Shown in pieces: positions 16,362-26,211 of a stretch of DNA of 64,000 bases. The notes under the pieces are model-generated. The model was not told the origin of the DNA, did no database searches, and worked only from the letters and a program-made list of their open reading frames with translations. Source of the DNA: Neomegalonema sp. (GTDB lineage: Bacteria > Pseudomonadota > Alphaproteobacteria > Rhodobacterales > Rhodobacteraceae); contig JALEFY010000029.1 in assembly GCA_022760435.1 (NCBI GenBank), forward strand, positions 62,001 to 126,000, given 5' to 3'. Positions within the stretch are counted from its first letter, which is position 1; each line of letters starts with the position of its first letter. The translations under genes and the position numbers were made by a program.

Positions 16362-18311
16362 ATGGCGCATAACAACAGCTTCAGCCAACCCGAAAAGCCC
16401 TTCGAGACGCTCGAAGAGGAAGGGCAGGCCTTTGCCGATGACGCGAGCCCGATCCGCTCCGGCCACGAGGTGATCGGCGACTATCTCAAGACCCTGCCCG
16501 ATGCGCCCGGCGTCTACCGCATGCTCGATGCCAAATCCGAAGTGCTCTATGTCGGCAAGGCGCGCAGCCTGAAAAAGCGCGTCGCCAACTACGCCAACCG
16601 CACCGGCCATACCACGCGCATCCTGCGGATGATCCACGCCACCGCCTCGATGATGTTCGTGCGCACCGATACCGAGACCGAAGCGCTGTTGCTCGAGAGC
16701 AATCTGATCAAGCAGCTCAAACCGCGCTACAATGTGCTGCTGCGCGATGACAAGAGCTTCCCGCATATCCTGATCAAGGCCGGCGCCTATCCGCAGATCA
16801 CCAAGCATCGCGGTGCCAAATCCGACAAGGGCGATTATTTCGGCCCCTTCGCCTCGCCCGGCGCGGTCAATCGCACGCTCAACCAGCTACAAAAGGCGTT
16901 CTTGCTGCGCAATTGCTCGGATTCGATGTTCGAGAACCGCACGCGGCCCTGCCTGCAATATCAGATCAAGCGCTGCGCCGGGCCTTGCGTCGGGCTGGTG
17001 AGCGAGGCGGATTACGCCGCTCTGGTCGATGATGCGCGCCGATTTCTCTCCGGGCGCACCACGCGGGTGCAGGCGGAGCTGGCCGAGCAGATGGAGCAGG
17101 CGTCGCAAAACCTCGAGTTTGAGCGCGCCGCCGCCTTGCGAGACCGGATCCGCGCGCTCACCCAGGTGCAGGCGCATCAGGGCATCAATCCGCAAGGGAT
17201 CACCGATGCCGATGTCGTCGCCCTCCATTCGGCTTCGGGCTCGACCTGCATCCAGGTCTTCTTCTTTCGCGCCGGTCAGAACTGGGGCAACCGCGCCTAT
17301 TTCCCGCGGGTGATGAAGGATTGCGAGGATGAGGAGATCCTCGAAGCCTTTCTCGGCCAGTTCTACTCGAGCAAGGCGCCGCCGCCGCAAATCCTGCTCA
17401 GCCATGAGACTGGCAATGGCGCGATGATCGCCGAGGCGCTGGGCACGATCGCCGGGCGCAAGGTCGAGATCCTGGTGCCGCAGCGCGGAGAAAAGCGCGC
17501 GCTGGTCGAGCATGCGCTGACCAATGCCCGCGAATCGCTCGCCCGCAAGGTTTCCGAGACCGCCACGCACGCGAAACTGCTGACCGGCGTCGGCGAGGCT
17601 TTCGGCATGGAAAGCCCGCCGCAACGTATCGAGGTCTATGACAACTCCCATATCATGGGCACCAATGCGGTCGGCGGCATGATCGTGGCCGGGCCGGAAG
17701 GCTTCGTGAAGGGCCAGTACCGCAAGTTCAACATCAAGAGCACGGACCTCACCCCCGGTGATGATTTCGGCATGATGCGCGAAGTGCTGACCCGTCGCTT
17801 CTCGCGGTTGATGAAGGAAGACCCCGACCGCGCGGGCGAGGCGAACGGGGTTTCGCTCTGGCCGGATGTGGTGCTGATTGATGGCGGCGCCGGGCAGCTT
17901 TCAGCCTCGCTGGATGTGTTCAACGAGCTGGGGATCGAAGGCGTCACCCTGGTTTCGGTCGCCAAGGGCGAGGAGCGCGATGCCGGGCGCGAGGTCTTCC
18001 ACATGCCCGCTCGCCAGCCCTTCGCGCTGCCGTTTCGCGACCCGACGCTCTATTTCCTGCAACGCCTGCGCGATGAGGCACACCGCTTCGCCATCGGTGC
18101 CCATCGCCAGAAGCGCGCCAAGCAGACCGGCGCCACCCCGCTCGATGATATCCCGGGGGTCGGTGCCTCACGCAAACGCGCGCTGCTGGCGCATTTCGGC
18201 TCCGCGAAGGCGGTGAGCCGCGCCGGGCTGCCGGATCTCGAAGCTGTGGACGGGGTGAGCAAGGCGCTGGCGCTCAAGATCTATGAGTTTTTCCACGGAG
18301 AACGCGCATGA
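16362..18311 (+). CDS. uvrC: Excinuclease ABC subunit C
   Basis: Makes both incisions of nucleotide excision repair with UvrB. The 649-residue product has an extra N-terminal ~40 residues, then the GIY-YIG nuclease ([25 protein letters not shown]) and the cysteine region [26 protein letters not shown]. These are followed by the UVR motif ([17 protein letters not shown]), the RNase H-like second nuclease ([10 protein letters not shown]) and a C-terminal (HhH)2 region ([17 protein letters not shown]). pgsA overlaps its stop by ATGA. Confidence 0.97.
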   Translation: MAHNNSFSQPEKPFETLEEEGQAFADDASPIRSGHEVIGDYLKTLPDAPGVYRMLDAKSEVLYVGKARSLKKRVANYANRTGHTTRILRMIHATASMMFVRTDTETEALLLESNLIKQLKPRYNVLLRDDKSFPHILIKAGAYPQITKHRGAKSDKGDYFGPFASPGAVNRTLNQLQKAFLLRNCSDSMFENRTRPCLQYQIKRCAGPCVGLVSEADYAALVDDARRFLSGRTTRVQAELAEQMEQASQNLEFERAAALRDRIRALTQVQAHQGINPQGITDADVVALHSASGSTCIQVFFFRAGQNWGNRAYFPRVMKDCEDEEILEAFLGQFYSSKAPPPQILLSHETGNGAMIAEALGTIAGRKVEILVPQRGEKRALVEHALTNARESLARKVSETATHAKLLTGVGEAFGMESPPQRIEVYDNSHIMGTNAVGGMIVAGPEGFVKGQYRKFNIKSTDLTPGDDFGMMREVLTRRFSRLMKEDPDRAGEANGVSLWPDVVLIDGGAGQLSASLDVFNELGIEGVTLVSVAKGEERDAGREVFHMPARQPFALPFRDPTLYFLQRLRDEAHRFAIGAHRQKRAKQTGATPLDDIPGVGASRKRALLAHFGSAKAVSRAGLPDLEAVDGVSKALALKIYEFFHGERA

Positions 18312-18913
18312 GCGCCGCCGCGCGCATCTGGACCCTGCCCAATGTCCTGACCATGGGCCGGATTGCCGCCGCGCTGCTATTGCCGCTGGTGCTGCTGATC
18401 GCGCCCGCTGGAGGGGCGGCGCTGTGGTGCCTGATCCTGTTCGCCCTCGCCGCCTTCACCGATTTTCTCGATGGCTGGCTGGCGCGGAGGCTCGATCTGA
18501 CCTCCCGCTTTGGTGCCATGCTCGACCCGATCGGGGACAAGGTGCTGCTGGCGAGCGGGCTGGTGTGCCTGTTCGTCCTCGATGCGCAAGCGCCGCAAGA
18601 GCTCGGCGGTCTGCGCCTGAGCGCCTGGCTCGCGCTGCCAGCATCCTTGCTGCTCGGGCGCGAGTTCATCGTCGCCGGGGTGCGCGAATACACGGCGCTT
18701 TCCGGCCAGCGGATCTCGGTCACTGGCGGGGCCAAACTAAAGACGGTGCTGCAATTTGCCGGTCTATGCGCTTTGATGGCCGCCTATGCCGGACCAACCC
18801 TTTGGCTTTACACGGCTGGCCTCGCCTTGCTGCTGGCCTCGATGGTCCTGAGCCTCTTGAGCGGCGCCGATTACATCCGCAAGGGCATCGCCCTGATGAA
18901 GGAGACCCGATGA
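18308..18913 (+). CDS. pgsA: CDP-diacylglycerol-glycerol-3-phosphate 3-phosphatidyltransferase
   Basis: Makes phosphatidylglycerol phosphate in the inner membrane. The 201-residue polytopic protein has the full CDP-alcohol phosphotransferase signature D-x2-D-G-x2-A-R-x8-G-x3-D-x3-D in [20 protein letters not shown] and the DPIGDK that follows it. It starts inside the uvrC stop (ATGA) and its own stop overlaps moaD, giving the common uvrC-pgsA-moaD-moaE order. Confidence 0.95.
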   Translation: MSAAARIWTLPNVLTMGRIAAALLLPLVLLIAPAGGAALWCLILFALAAFTDFLDGWLARRLDLTSRFGAMLDPIGDKVLLASGLVCLFVLDAQAPQELGGLRLSAWLALPASLLLGREFIVAGVREYTALSGQRISVTGGAKLKTVLQFAGLCALMAAYAGPTLWLYTAGLALLLASMVLSLLSGADYIRKGIALMKETR

Positions 18914-19161
18914 AGATCCTCTATTTCGCCTGGCTGCGCGAGCGCATCGGCACCGGGCGCGAGACCCTGGAACTGCCCGATAGTCTGACCACCGCCGCCG
19001 AGCTCATCGACTGGCTCAAGGCCCGCGAGGCGCGCTACGCCGCCGCCTTCGAGGACCCGAGCGTGATCCGCATCGCCATCGACCAGGTGCAGGCGGAGCC
19101 CGATGCCTCGATCCTCGGCGCGCGCGAGATCGCGTTCTTCCCGCCGGTCACCGGGGGCTGA
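18910..19161 (+). CDS. moaD: Molybdopterin synthase small subunit MoaD
   Basis: Ubiquitin-like sulfur carrier of molybdopterin synthesis. The 83-residue product begins [14 protein letters not shown] and ends in FFPPVTGG; the terminal Gly-Gly is the thiocarboxylation site. The ATG overlaps the pgsA stop (ATGA), and moaE begins one base after its stop. MoeB, which could adenylate this C-terminus, is encoded at 32.7 kb. Confidence 0.95.
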   Translation: MKILYFAWLRERIGTGRETLELPDSLTTAAELIDWLKAREARYAAAFEDPSVIRIAIDQVQAEPDASILGAREIAFFPPVTGG

Positions 19162-19162
19162 G

Positions 19163-19624
19163 ATGAGCGTTTGCGTGCAAACCGAAGATTTCTCGATCGA
19201 GGCGGAGATTGCCGCGCTTTCGGCTGGGCGCGGCGATATCGGCGCTGTGGTCAGCTTCACCGGGCTGGTGCGCGACAATGGCGGCGCCTTGCGCGGCATG
19301 GAGCTTGAGCACTACCCGGGCATGACCGAAAAAGCCTTGCAGGAGATCCATGACCACGCCGTGCATCGCTGGTCGCTGGACGGGGCGCGGATCATCCACC
19401 GCGTCGGCCCGCTCGCGCCGGGTGAGCGGATCGTGCTGGTGCTCGCCGCCAGCCGCCACCGTCAGGATGCGTTCGAGGCCGCGAGCTTCATGATGGATTT
19501 TCTCAAGACCCGCGCGCCGTTCTGGAAAAAAGAGACCGGCGCCGACGGTCAGGCCCATTGGGTCGATGCGCGCGAGAGCGACGAGAGCGCCGCCGCGCTT
19601 TGGCTCGACGACGAGGAAGAATAG
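19163..19624 (+). CDS. moaE: Molybdopterin synthase catalytic subunit MoaE
   Basis: The large subunit transfers sulfur from MoaD to precursor Z. The 153-residue product shows GAVVSFTGLVRDNG, LELEHYPGMTEKAL, the HRVGPLAPGE turn and the catalytic-lysine region FLKTRAPFWKKE. The start at 19163 follows the moaD stop by one base and lies inside a GGGGGCTGAG context. It is convergent with the HhH coiled-coil gene, separated by a strong hairpin. Confidence 0.95.
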   Translation: MSVCVQTEDFSIEAEIAALSAGRGDIGAVVSFTGLVRDNGGALRGMELEHYPGMTEKALQEIHDHAVHRWSLDGARIIHRVGPLAPGERIVLVLAASRHRQDAFEAASFMMDFLKTRAPFWKKETGADGQAHWVDARESDESAAALWLDDEEE

Positions 19625-19636
19625 CAGTTTCCGGAC

Positions 19637-19668
19637 AAAAAAAGGCCCCCGGCGCATTGCCGGGGACC
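19637..19668 (-). terminator. Rho-independent terminator between moaE and the HhH coiled-coil gene
   Basis: A stem of CCCCGGC (19647-19653) with GCCGGGG (19659-19665) and loop GCATT, flanked by GG/CC. On the minus strand it is followed by T7 (A run at 19637-19643). It serves the minus-strand gene ending at 19692 and could also block read-through from moaE. Confidence 0.85.
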
Positions 19669-19691
19669 CAAAATGCGCGCGGCTCACGCCA

Positions 19692-22600
19692 TCACGCCGA
19701 TTTGCGGCGCTCCAATTCCGCAGCCTGCGCCAGCCAACGATCGCGGATGATGCGGCCTCGGAAGCGCAGCTTGCTGTCGATCCACGCAATGTCGCTTGGG
19801 CTCAGATCATTGAGCTGCTGATAGTAGTACAGCCCCATATCATTGAGCAGCGCTTCGAGCTTGGGTCCGACGCCCTTGATTTCCTTCAGATCATCGGGCG
19901 CACCCCGAACCGGCCCCTCGAGCAAGGCAGCCGGTTTGGCCATGCTGTCGGCATCGAAATCCGCATCGATCAGACCCAGAGCCTCACTCTCGGTCGCCGA
20001 CATCGGGATCGTGGAGAGGTCCATCTCCGATACCGGCGCATGAACCTGACCAGAGGCACGCTCGGCGGCCATTTCGGCGTCCTGTTGCGAGAGGCTACGG
20101 GCCTGCGAGACCCATTGATCGCGCAAGATCCGGCCGCGGAAATCGAGCTTGTGATCGAGCCAGGCCAGGTCGGAGGCTGACATGCCGCTGATCTGATCGA
20201 AATAATAGATCCCCTGGTCGTTCAACACCGATTCGAGCTTGGGCCCAACGCCCTTGATCCGCTTGAGATCATCGGGAGCGCCGCGCATCGGCCCGGTCAG
20301 CAAACCGCTCGGCCTTGGCAGAGCATTCACCGCCGCCGCATCATGCAAGATCGCGAGCGCTTCTCGCTCGGTCGCCGACAAGGCTTCATCGCCCGGCATG
20401 GTTTCAAACGCCACCGGCGTCGCCTCGGGCACCGCGATGTCAGCATCCGCACGCGCGGTGAAGGCGTCATAGTCACGACCGGGGATCGCCGACCAATGAC
20501 CCTCGCCATCGATCTCCAGCTCCCCGGCCTGCTTGCGATCGAGCCAATCGCGCGCTTGCGGCTGCCAGCGATCGCGCATCACCCGCCCGCGGAAACCGAG
20601 CTGGGTATCGAGCCATGCCAATCCCTCCGGGCGCATCTCTGCCAATTGCCGGAAATAGAAGATGCCGTTTTGATTGAGCAGCCCTTCCAGCTTGGGCCCG
20701 ATGCCCTTGATCAGCTTGAGATCATCCGGCGCGCCCTCGCTCGGGCTGTCGAGCAGATTGGCCGGACGATTGGCCGTGCTGGCAATGAAATCCCCGCCCT
20801 CGACCATCTCGAGTGCCGCTGCTTCGGCTCCGGTCAGCGGGCCGCCATACTGAAAACCATCTGGCGCCTGCTCGACCTCGAAAGTGTTGACTTGCTCTTG
20901 TGGTGCGCTTGTCAACAGGCTCGCCGAGGTTGCCGCAGTGCCGTGATCATCGCCGGGCTCCGTCCAGGTGCCCGATTCGCCGATGACCAGAAGGCCCTGA
21001 GCTTTCTGCCCCGCCCAATGAGCCGCTTGCGGCGTCCAGCGATCGCGCACGACCCGCCCACGGAAGGCAAGCTTGGCATCGATCCAGGCCAGGTCTTCGG
21101 GCGAGAATTGCGCAATCTGGCGGAAATAGTAGATGCCCATGTCGTTCATCAAGGCTTCGAGCTTGGGCCCGACGCCCTTGATCAGCTTGAGATCATCGGG
21201 GGCACCATCATTGGGCTCCGCCAACAGGCCAATCGGCCGGTTCTCGGCACTGGCAACGAAGCCATCGGTCTCGATCAACTCCATGGCCGCCGCTTCCGCG
21301 CCGGTGACGGGGGCCGGAAACTCGATCGTCTCAGCGCTCTCGGTCGTCCACTCGGGCGAGCTCTCGCTCGTGATCGTGTGGGTCGAGCCCGTGGAGCGGG
21401 CTGGCTGGGTTTGGGCGCTGGTATCGAGATTGCCAAGGAATTGCGACCCCTCGGCCGGTTTTGGCGCCTCGATCTCCTGCTCGGGAAGGCGATTGATCCG
21501 CGTTTGCAGCGGGCCAAGCCGTCGTGCCAGCTCTTCCGCCGTCACCGGCGTGCTCTCCTCTTGCGGCGCAGGCTCGGAAGGGACCGTCAACAACGGGGCG
21601 GCTGACATGCGCTCTTGCTCGGCGAGACGCTCTTGCTCTGCGAGACGCTCTTGCTCTGCTAGACGCTCTTGGCTCTGCACCAGGTCGCTTTCCAGCGAAG
21701 CGACCCGGATCTGAATGGCCCGCGTCTCTTCGGCCAAGCGATCGCGCTCGGTACGCACCGCATTGCGCTCGCTGAAGGCGGCGTCGCGTTCCGCCATCAA
21801 GGCGCTCAGCGCCCCTTCGGCCTCTTGCGCCGCCTGCTGACGCTCGACGACCAAGCGGTCATAATCGCTGCGCACCCGCTCGATCTCGCCGTTCAGGCGG
21901 GTGATCTCACCTTCCAGCTCGGTCTTGCCCGAAGAGATCTGCGATTGCAGCCCGGCATGCTCCTCGCGCAGGCTTTTCAAGCGCCATTCCGAAGTCCACA
22001 AGCGCGATCGCAGCGTCGCTGCGTCGGTCTTCGTCTTCAAGAGCACTTGTTTTTGCTCCGGATCCTCGACCTTCACCTCGACGGTCTTTGCCGGCATCGC
22101 CATCAGGCCCGCCAGTTCGGTCTGTTTGGATTCCAGCGCGCCATTGACTTCGCTGAGCTGCTGTTCCGCCTGACGCAAGCGCCATTCGGTCGTCCACAGA
22201 CGCGAACGCAGGGTCGCAGCTTCGGAGCGGGCGCCGCGCAGATCACGGTCGAGCACCCCGGCTTGCTCGTGATTCTGATCGAGCGAGGTTTTCATTTCCG
22301 CCAACTGGCTAGCGAAACCGGCGGCCTGAGCTTCCGCCTCACGCTTGACCTTCAGTTCAACTTCGGCGACCTGACGCGGCTGCTCAGCGCGCAGCGCGCG
22401 CAGGGCCGCTTCCGCCTGGCTGAGCCGTTTGCGCAACGTCCCCGTTTCGGCGATGGACGCGTCATAGACATCCTGATCAATACCGACCGGGATGATCTGC
22501 GAGGCGGCCTCGGCGCGGTGATCGCGCAGTGCCCCTTCGAGCTGACCGATCCGAGCGCGCAGAGCGTTGGCTTCCGCGAGGCTGGCCTCGTGGATCTTCG

Positions 22601-23984
22601 GGTCGATGCCGACCGGAGAAGCCAGTTTCTTGATCGCCTGGCCATGCTCCGCACGCAGACCCCGTAAGGCATTTTCGGTCTGAGCGAGGCGACGGCGCAG
22701 GCTATCGCTTTCATCGATGCTCGCGCTCAGCGCTTGCGGCGTAATCGCCTCTGCGGCGATCTGCTTGCGCTGCTCCTCGGCGCGGCGCGCTTCGGTCTGT
22801 GCGAGCCACAACCGGTAGCGTGTCGCCTCCAGTTCCGGCAGATGCGACGGTTCCGGCTCGGTGACCGGGATCGGCGCTGCCGCCATGACCGGCGCATTCA
22901 CCCGCAGATCGGCCAGCTCGCTTTCCAGAGCCACAACCCGGCTGCGCAAGCTATCGGCTTCGGCGCGGCTGGCTTCCAGAGCCTCGTGATCGATCGCGAC
23001 TTCGGCCTCTTCCTCTTGCGAAGCAACGGCATGCGCCACCCCACCGATCGCTGCTGCTGCCGGAAGGGCCAGCGCCATCGAGCCCAGGGAAGCGCTCGAT
23101 TGCTCACCGTCTTCCGGCGGCAGGGCGACGACACCGGCTGCGGACAGATCAGAGTCCACCGCGTCGAAATCTGGCGTTTGCCCGGCGCGCAAGGACCCGA
23201 CGACATTGCCCAGACTGCGCGAGAGTACCCAGTTGCGATAACGAAGGCCGCTGTTTTCAGCCTTGAGCGCCGCATCGGGATCGGCAGCGACAGCGACTTC
23301 GCTCGAAACCGATGCTGCGGTATCAAGATCGACCGCCCCGGCCGGTGCCGCGGGACCCGCGATGCGGGTGCGCACCTGCTCGGCCTCGGAAAGCTCTGCC
23401 TCGATCGCATCGGCATCAATCGCCGCGCCCGAACGGGCGGCATCGATCGTCGAGCGCAGACGACGGCTCAACAGCCAGTTCTGGTAACGGAGCGCGCCGA
23501 TATCGCTTTCCCCCTCGGCCTCGGCGCTCAGATCCATCGCGACCTCGCCGCCTTCGGCTTGTGGCAAGGAAATCTCGGCCAGGCTCGCGGCGGGAATGGC
23601 TTCGCCGCGACCAGCGAGATCCATCAACTTGCGCAGCCGCGTCTCGAGCGACCAATTGGTATAGCGCAGAGACTTGTTTTCTTCCTCAAGCGCCCCGAAA
23701 TCGGTCTCCGGCTCGGCCACCGGTGCAGCGGCAAGCTCGAATTGCGCCACTTGCGCGCGCAGCCCCGACAATTCCTCATCGCGCGCGATCACTGCGGCTT
23801 TGGCCTGCTGGACCTCCTGGCGGGAAATGTCGAGCATATGCAGACGTTCACGCTCGCGCTCCGCATAATAATCGGCATTCTCGGCGCGCAGGCAGCGCCG
23901 GTACAACCAGCTCAGCAAAAAGCCGCACAAGGCAGCCAGCAGCAACAAGAGCCATAGCGGCGGCACCCAGTTTTCCATTGTCAT
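19692..23984 (-). CDS. Membrane-anchored coiled-coil protein with four C-terminal helix-hairpin-helix modules
   Basis: The 1430-residue product has one N-terminal membrane helix (residues 5-27), leaving a long cytoplasmic part. Residues 30-830 are mostly Glu/Ala/Arg/Gln-rich coiled coil with six copies of an LRxxxW motif and a short RLAEQE tandem repeat. Residues ~917-1424 carry four ~74-residue modules, each with GAPDDLKxIKG(V/I)GPK near residues 927, 1084, 1235 and 1361, followed by FRGRxxRDxW. The IKGxGPK hairpin is the helix-hairpin-helix element of the flap-endonuclease-1-like / 50S L21-associated domain; no nuclease acidic cluster is evident. It starts 13 bases after the OmpA gene stop and is surely co-transcribed with it. 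A structural tether between envelope and DNA is an inference. The start could also be at 23978. Confidence 0.8.
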   Translation of the reverse strand: MTMENWVPPLWLLLLLAALCGFLLSWLYRRCLRAENADYYAERERERLHMLDISRQEVQQAKAAVIARDEELSGLRAQVAQFELAAAPVAEPETDFGALEEENKSLRYTNWSLETRLRKLMDLAGRGEAIPAASLAEISLPQAEGGEVAMDLSAEAEGESDIGALRYQNWLLSRRLRSTIDAARSGAAIDADAIEAELSEAEQVRTRIAGPAAPAGAVDLDTAASVSSEVAVAADPDAALKAENSGLRYRNWVLSRSLGNVVGSLRAGQTPDFDAVDSDLSAAGVVALPPEDGEQSSASLGSMALALPAAAAIGGVAHAVASQEEEAEVAIDHEALEASRAEADSLRSRVVALESELADLRVNAPVMAAAPIPVTEPEPSHLPELEATRYRLWLAQTEARRAEEQRKQIAAEAITPQALSASIDESDSLRRRLAQTENALRGLRAEHGQAIKKLASPVGIDPKIHEASLAEANALRARIGQLEGALRDHRAEAASQIIPVGIDQDVYDASIAETGTLRKRLSQAEAALRALRAEQPRQVAEVELKVKREAEAQAAGFASQLAEMKTSLDQNHEQAGVLDRDLRGARSEAATLRSRLWTTEWRLRQAEQQLSEVNGALESKQTELAGLMAMPAKTVEVKVEDPEQKQVLLKTKTDAATLRSRLWTSEWRLKSLREEHAGLQSQISSGKTELEGEITRLNGEIERVRSDYDRLVVERQQAAQEAEGALSALMAERDAAFSERNAVRTERDRLAEETRAIQIRVASLESDLVQSQERLAEQERLAEQERLAEQERMSAAPLLTVPSEPAPQEESTPVTAEELARRLGPLQTRINRLPEQEIEAPKPAEGSQFLGNLDTSAQTQPARSTGSTHTITSESSPEWTTESAETIEFPAPVTGAEAAAMELIETDGFVASAENRPIGLLAEPNDGAPDDLKLIKGVGPKLEALMNDMGIYYFRQIAQFSPEDLAWIDAKLAFRGRVVRDRWTPQAAHWAGQKAQGLLVIGESGTWTEPGDDHGTAATSASLLTSAPQEQVNTFEVEQAPDGFQYGGPLTGAEAAALEMVEGGDFIASTANRPANLLDSPSEGAPDDLKLIKGIGPKLEGLLNQNGIFYFRQLAEMRPEGLAWLDTQLGFRGRVMRDRWQPQARDWLDRKQAGELEIDGEGHWSAIPGRDYDAFTARADADIAVPEATPVAFETMPGDEALSATEREALAILHDAAAVNALPRPSGLLTGPMRGAPDDLKRIKGVGPKLESVLNDQGIYYFDQISGMSASDLAWLDHKLDFRGRILRDQWVSQARSLSQQDAEMAAERASGQVHAPVSEMDLSTIPMSATESEALGLIDADFDADSMAKPAALLEGPVRGAPDDLKEIKGVGPKLEALLNDMGLYYYQQLNDLSPSDIAWIDSKLRFRGRIIRDRWLAQAAELERRKSA
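19713..21236 (-). repeat. Four tandem HhH protein modules (DNA-level degenerate repeat)
   Basis: Approximate module positions are 21015-21236, 20544-20765, 20091-20312 and 19713-19934. Each encodes a (R/K)P-x2-LL-x6-GAPDDLK-x-IKG-x-GPKLE core, then an aromatic pair (YYF/FYF/YYY), a DLAW(I/L)D-like step (GLAWLD in module 2) and FRGR. Linkers shorten from about 85 to about 50 residues toward the C-terminus. The linkers also share a GAEAAA(M/L)E- or ATExEAL-type helix ahead of each module. The pattern is consistent with internal duplication. Confidence 0.85.
21610..21663 (-). repeat. Three 18-bp tandem copies encoding RLAEQE
   Basis: Units start at 21610, 21628 and 21646, differ at one or two bases, and are followed by a partial fourth copy. 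They encode RLAEQE repeats in the coiled-coil region of the HhH protein. Near-identity at DNA level indicates recent slippage, so copy number may vary between strains. Confidence 0.9.
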
Positions 23985-23997
23985 TCACCCCTCATAA

Positions 23998-26211
23998 TTA
24001 TCGGCTGATCTTGAACTCGATCCGCCGATTTCGCGCCCTCCCAGACGCTGTTTCGTTACTTGCGATCGGTCGGCTTTCGCCAAAACCCTGAGCCATGAGC
24101 TGGCCCGGATCCACGCCGCGACGCACGAGCGCGACCCGGACCTGCCCGGCACGTTTCTGGCTCAGGGAGAGATTGTCTTCCTCCGAGCCGCTGGCATCGG
24201 TATGCCCGCCGACGATGAATTGCGCCTCCGGGCAACGAATAAGAACCCGGCTGATGCGCTCCAACACATCATAGCTGTCGCCGGAAATGACCGAGGAACC
24301 ACTCTCGAAATTGATCGGATTGGCCGCCGTCAGTTGCTTGATGCGCGCCTCGCAGGCGCCGTCCGTCAGATGCTCCGGACCATCCGCCTCGGGCAAGGCA
24401 ATCACTTCCTCAACCCGCAATCGGCTGAAGCGCGCGAACTCTTCGGGCAGTTTGCTTTCAAGCGTGCGCAAGGCTTCATGCGCTTGCGTGGCCTTGGAAA
24501 CCTGGCCGCGCAGATAGGCCGCGCCGGGCTCCACCATCACCTCGCCCTGCGACAGGACAGAAAGCGCATCGAGGCTGGCAAAAAGCGCGCGCTGCCAGCC
24601 CAGCGGCAAATCGGCCTGCGGTCGTACCTCCAAGGCGCTCAGATCCGCCATCCGGCCGAATTTGGCATGGGCATAAGCCGAAACCGTTGCCCGCGAGGCC
24701 GGGTCAGCGACGACGCCGCGCACCAGAGCCGGTTGCCCATCCTGATGCGAGACGATGAACACAGGCCGATGATCGGTGACCGGCAGGTTCTCCAACGCTT
24801 CCGCCGTTTCGGTCGAAGCCCCCAGAAATTGCGGCTCATCCGCTGCGATCACCTCGACCGCATAACCGGAAGGAAGACGCCCGCGCAATCCAAGCTCCAT
24901 CTGCTTGCGCTCGGCCAGATCGCCAGGCGCGGCAAGGATCAAGGAGCGCCCGACAACCGTCAGTGCCCCGATCTTCAGGCTCGCCAATCGCTCGAGGCCA
25001 ATCTCGACCGCCATTTCCCATTCCGGCGGCTCACCCCGGGCGAGCTTGAGATCGGGCTCGACGCCGAGGATCTTCCCCCAGGTCTCGACCCGGCTTTCAT
25101 GCGGGGCATGCCCGCGCAAGCTCACTTCCGAGGGACGCTTGATCGCGGTGAGACTGTAGGGCCGCACGAAGGGCAGGATTTCCCGGATCGAGGTCTGGAC
25201 ATGATAGGGCGCGGGCCAGCCTTCCATCACCCGCTCTGTCGCTGCGGTGATATCGGCGCCCTTGGCCACAAAACCCTCGATCAGCACCTGATCATCGACG
25301 ATTCGCACTGCCCCTTCCTGCAAGGTCGTCATCGCCTCGATCGAGCGGACAACCGCGTCGCTCCATTGCTCATTCGGAGCGCCATGGGCAATCACGCAGG
25401 TTTGCGCGCGTTCATCGACCAGCTTGCGCCCAGCCGATTTGACAGCACCGGCCACGACCGATCGCAGCCGTGCATCCGGCACCGCGCAGCGACCGATATC
25501 GATGCCGTCGGCATTCATGCGCGCACTGAAGACATAGGGCGAGAGCAGCGGCGGCGGTGCGCTGATCTCCAGCTCCTGAGTGTATTTAGAGGGCAAGCGT
25601 GCCTGCAACATCGCGAGGATCTCGTCACGCGCCGCCCCGTCGATCGCAGCGCCGACGATCACGACCTTGTTTTCGAAGACCTCGCCGCGCCCGACACGCA
25701 GGGCGGAGACAGCATCGATGGTCGCCTCGGCCGCGATGAACCAGTCCGGCGCCGAGCCCCGATCCTGCGCCTTCATCAAATTGAGAAACTCTGCCTCGCC
25801 GCGCAGCAACTCCGCCTGCGCCGCAAGCAGATCGCGCGATTCGAAATTCGGTGCCTCGCCGGTCAGGGTCACCGCCTGGCCATCGCGCTGGAGAACCAGT
25901 TTCAGCGGCGTTCCGTCCATCAAGGGCTCGACGACGAAGACATTGTCCACGATGCGCGCGACGCCGGTCATGTTCTGGATCGTGCCCAGCACCACGTCAT
26001 GGTCGTTGCTCGACCGGACCTTGCCCGCAATCTCGACCACCAGACCGTCGGCAGAGACCTCGATGTCCGAAAATCCGATGATGGCCAGATTGTCCCGCGC
26101 GCGTTCGATCACGCTGTCCTGCATCGCGCGGGCACCAAAACGACCCATGATCAACGCGATCACGCCGATCAGGGCCAGAGCCACCAAAGAAATCAACTCA
26201 CTCTTGCGCAT
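23998..26211 (-). CDS. OmpA-family protein with BON-like repeats (ArfA-like)
   Basis: The 737-residue product has an N-terminal membrane/signal helix (residues 8-28), which may remain as an anchor. It then shows a BON domain (ADGLVVEIAGKVRSSNDHD), several further weakly similar BON-like alpha/beta units, and a C-terminal OmpA peptidoglycan-binding domain. That last domain has the usual INFESGSSVIS, VGGHTDASGSEEDN, LSQKRAGQVRVAL and ARNRRIEF. The BON+OmpA layout recalls mycobacterial ArfA. It is first gene of a two-gene unit with the HhH coiled-coil protein (13-base gap), which suggests both act at the envelope together. Function unproven. Confidence 0.85.
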   Translation of the reverse strand: MRKSELISLVALALIGVIALIMGRFGARAMQDSVIERARDNLAIIGFSDIEVSADGLVVEIAGKVRSSNDHDVVLGTIQNMTGVARIVDNVFVVEPLMDGTPLKLVLQRDGQAVTLTGEAPNFESRDLLAAQAELLRGEAEFLNLMKAQDRGSAPDWFIAAEATIDAVSALRVGRGEVFENKVVIVGAAIDGAARDEILAMLQARLPSKYTQELEISAPPPLLSPYVFSARMNADGIDIGRCAVPDARLRSVVAGAVKSAGRKLVDERAQTCVIAHGAPNEQWSDAVVRSIEAMTTLQEGAVRIVDDQVLIEGFVAKGADITAATERVMEGWPAPYHVQTSIREILPFVRPYSLTAIKRPSEVSLRGHAPHESRVETWGKILGVEPDLKLARGEPPEWEMAVEIGLERLASLKIGALTVVGRSLILAAPGDLAERKQMELGLRGRLPSGYAVEVIAADEPQFLGASTETAEALENLPVTDHRPVFIVSHQDGQPALVRGVVADPASRATVSAYAHAKFGRMADLSALEVRPQADLPLGWQRALFASLDALSVLSQGEVMVEPGAAYLRGQVSKATQAHEALRTLESKLPEEFARFSRLRVEEVIALPEADGPEHLTDGACEARIKQLTAANPINFESGSSVISGDSYDVLERISRVLIRCPEAQFIVGGHTDASGSEEDNLSLSQKRAGQVRVALVRRGVDPGQLMAQGFGESRPIASNETASGRARNRRIEFKISR

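Noticed and set aside
21610-21663. Short tandem repeats considered as a CRISPR or VNTR element
   Set aside because: They are in-frame coding repeats (RLAEQE) without spacers.
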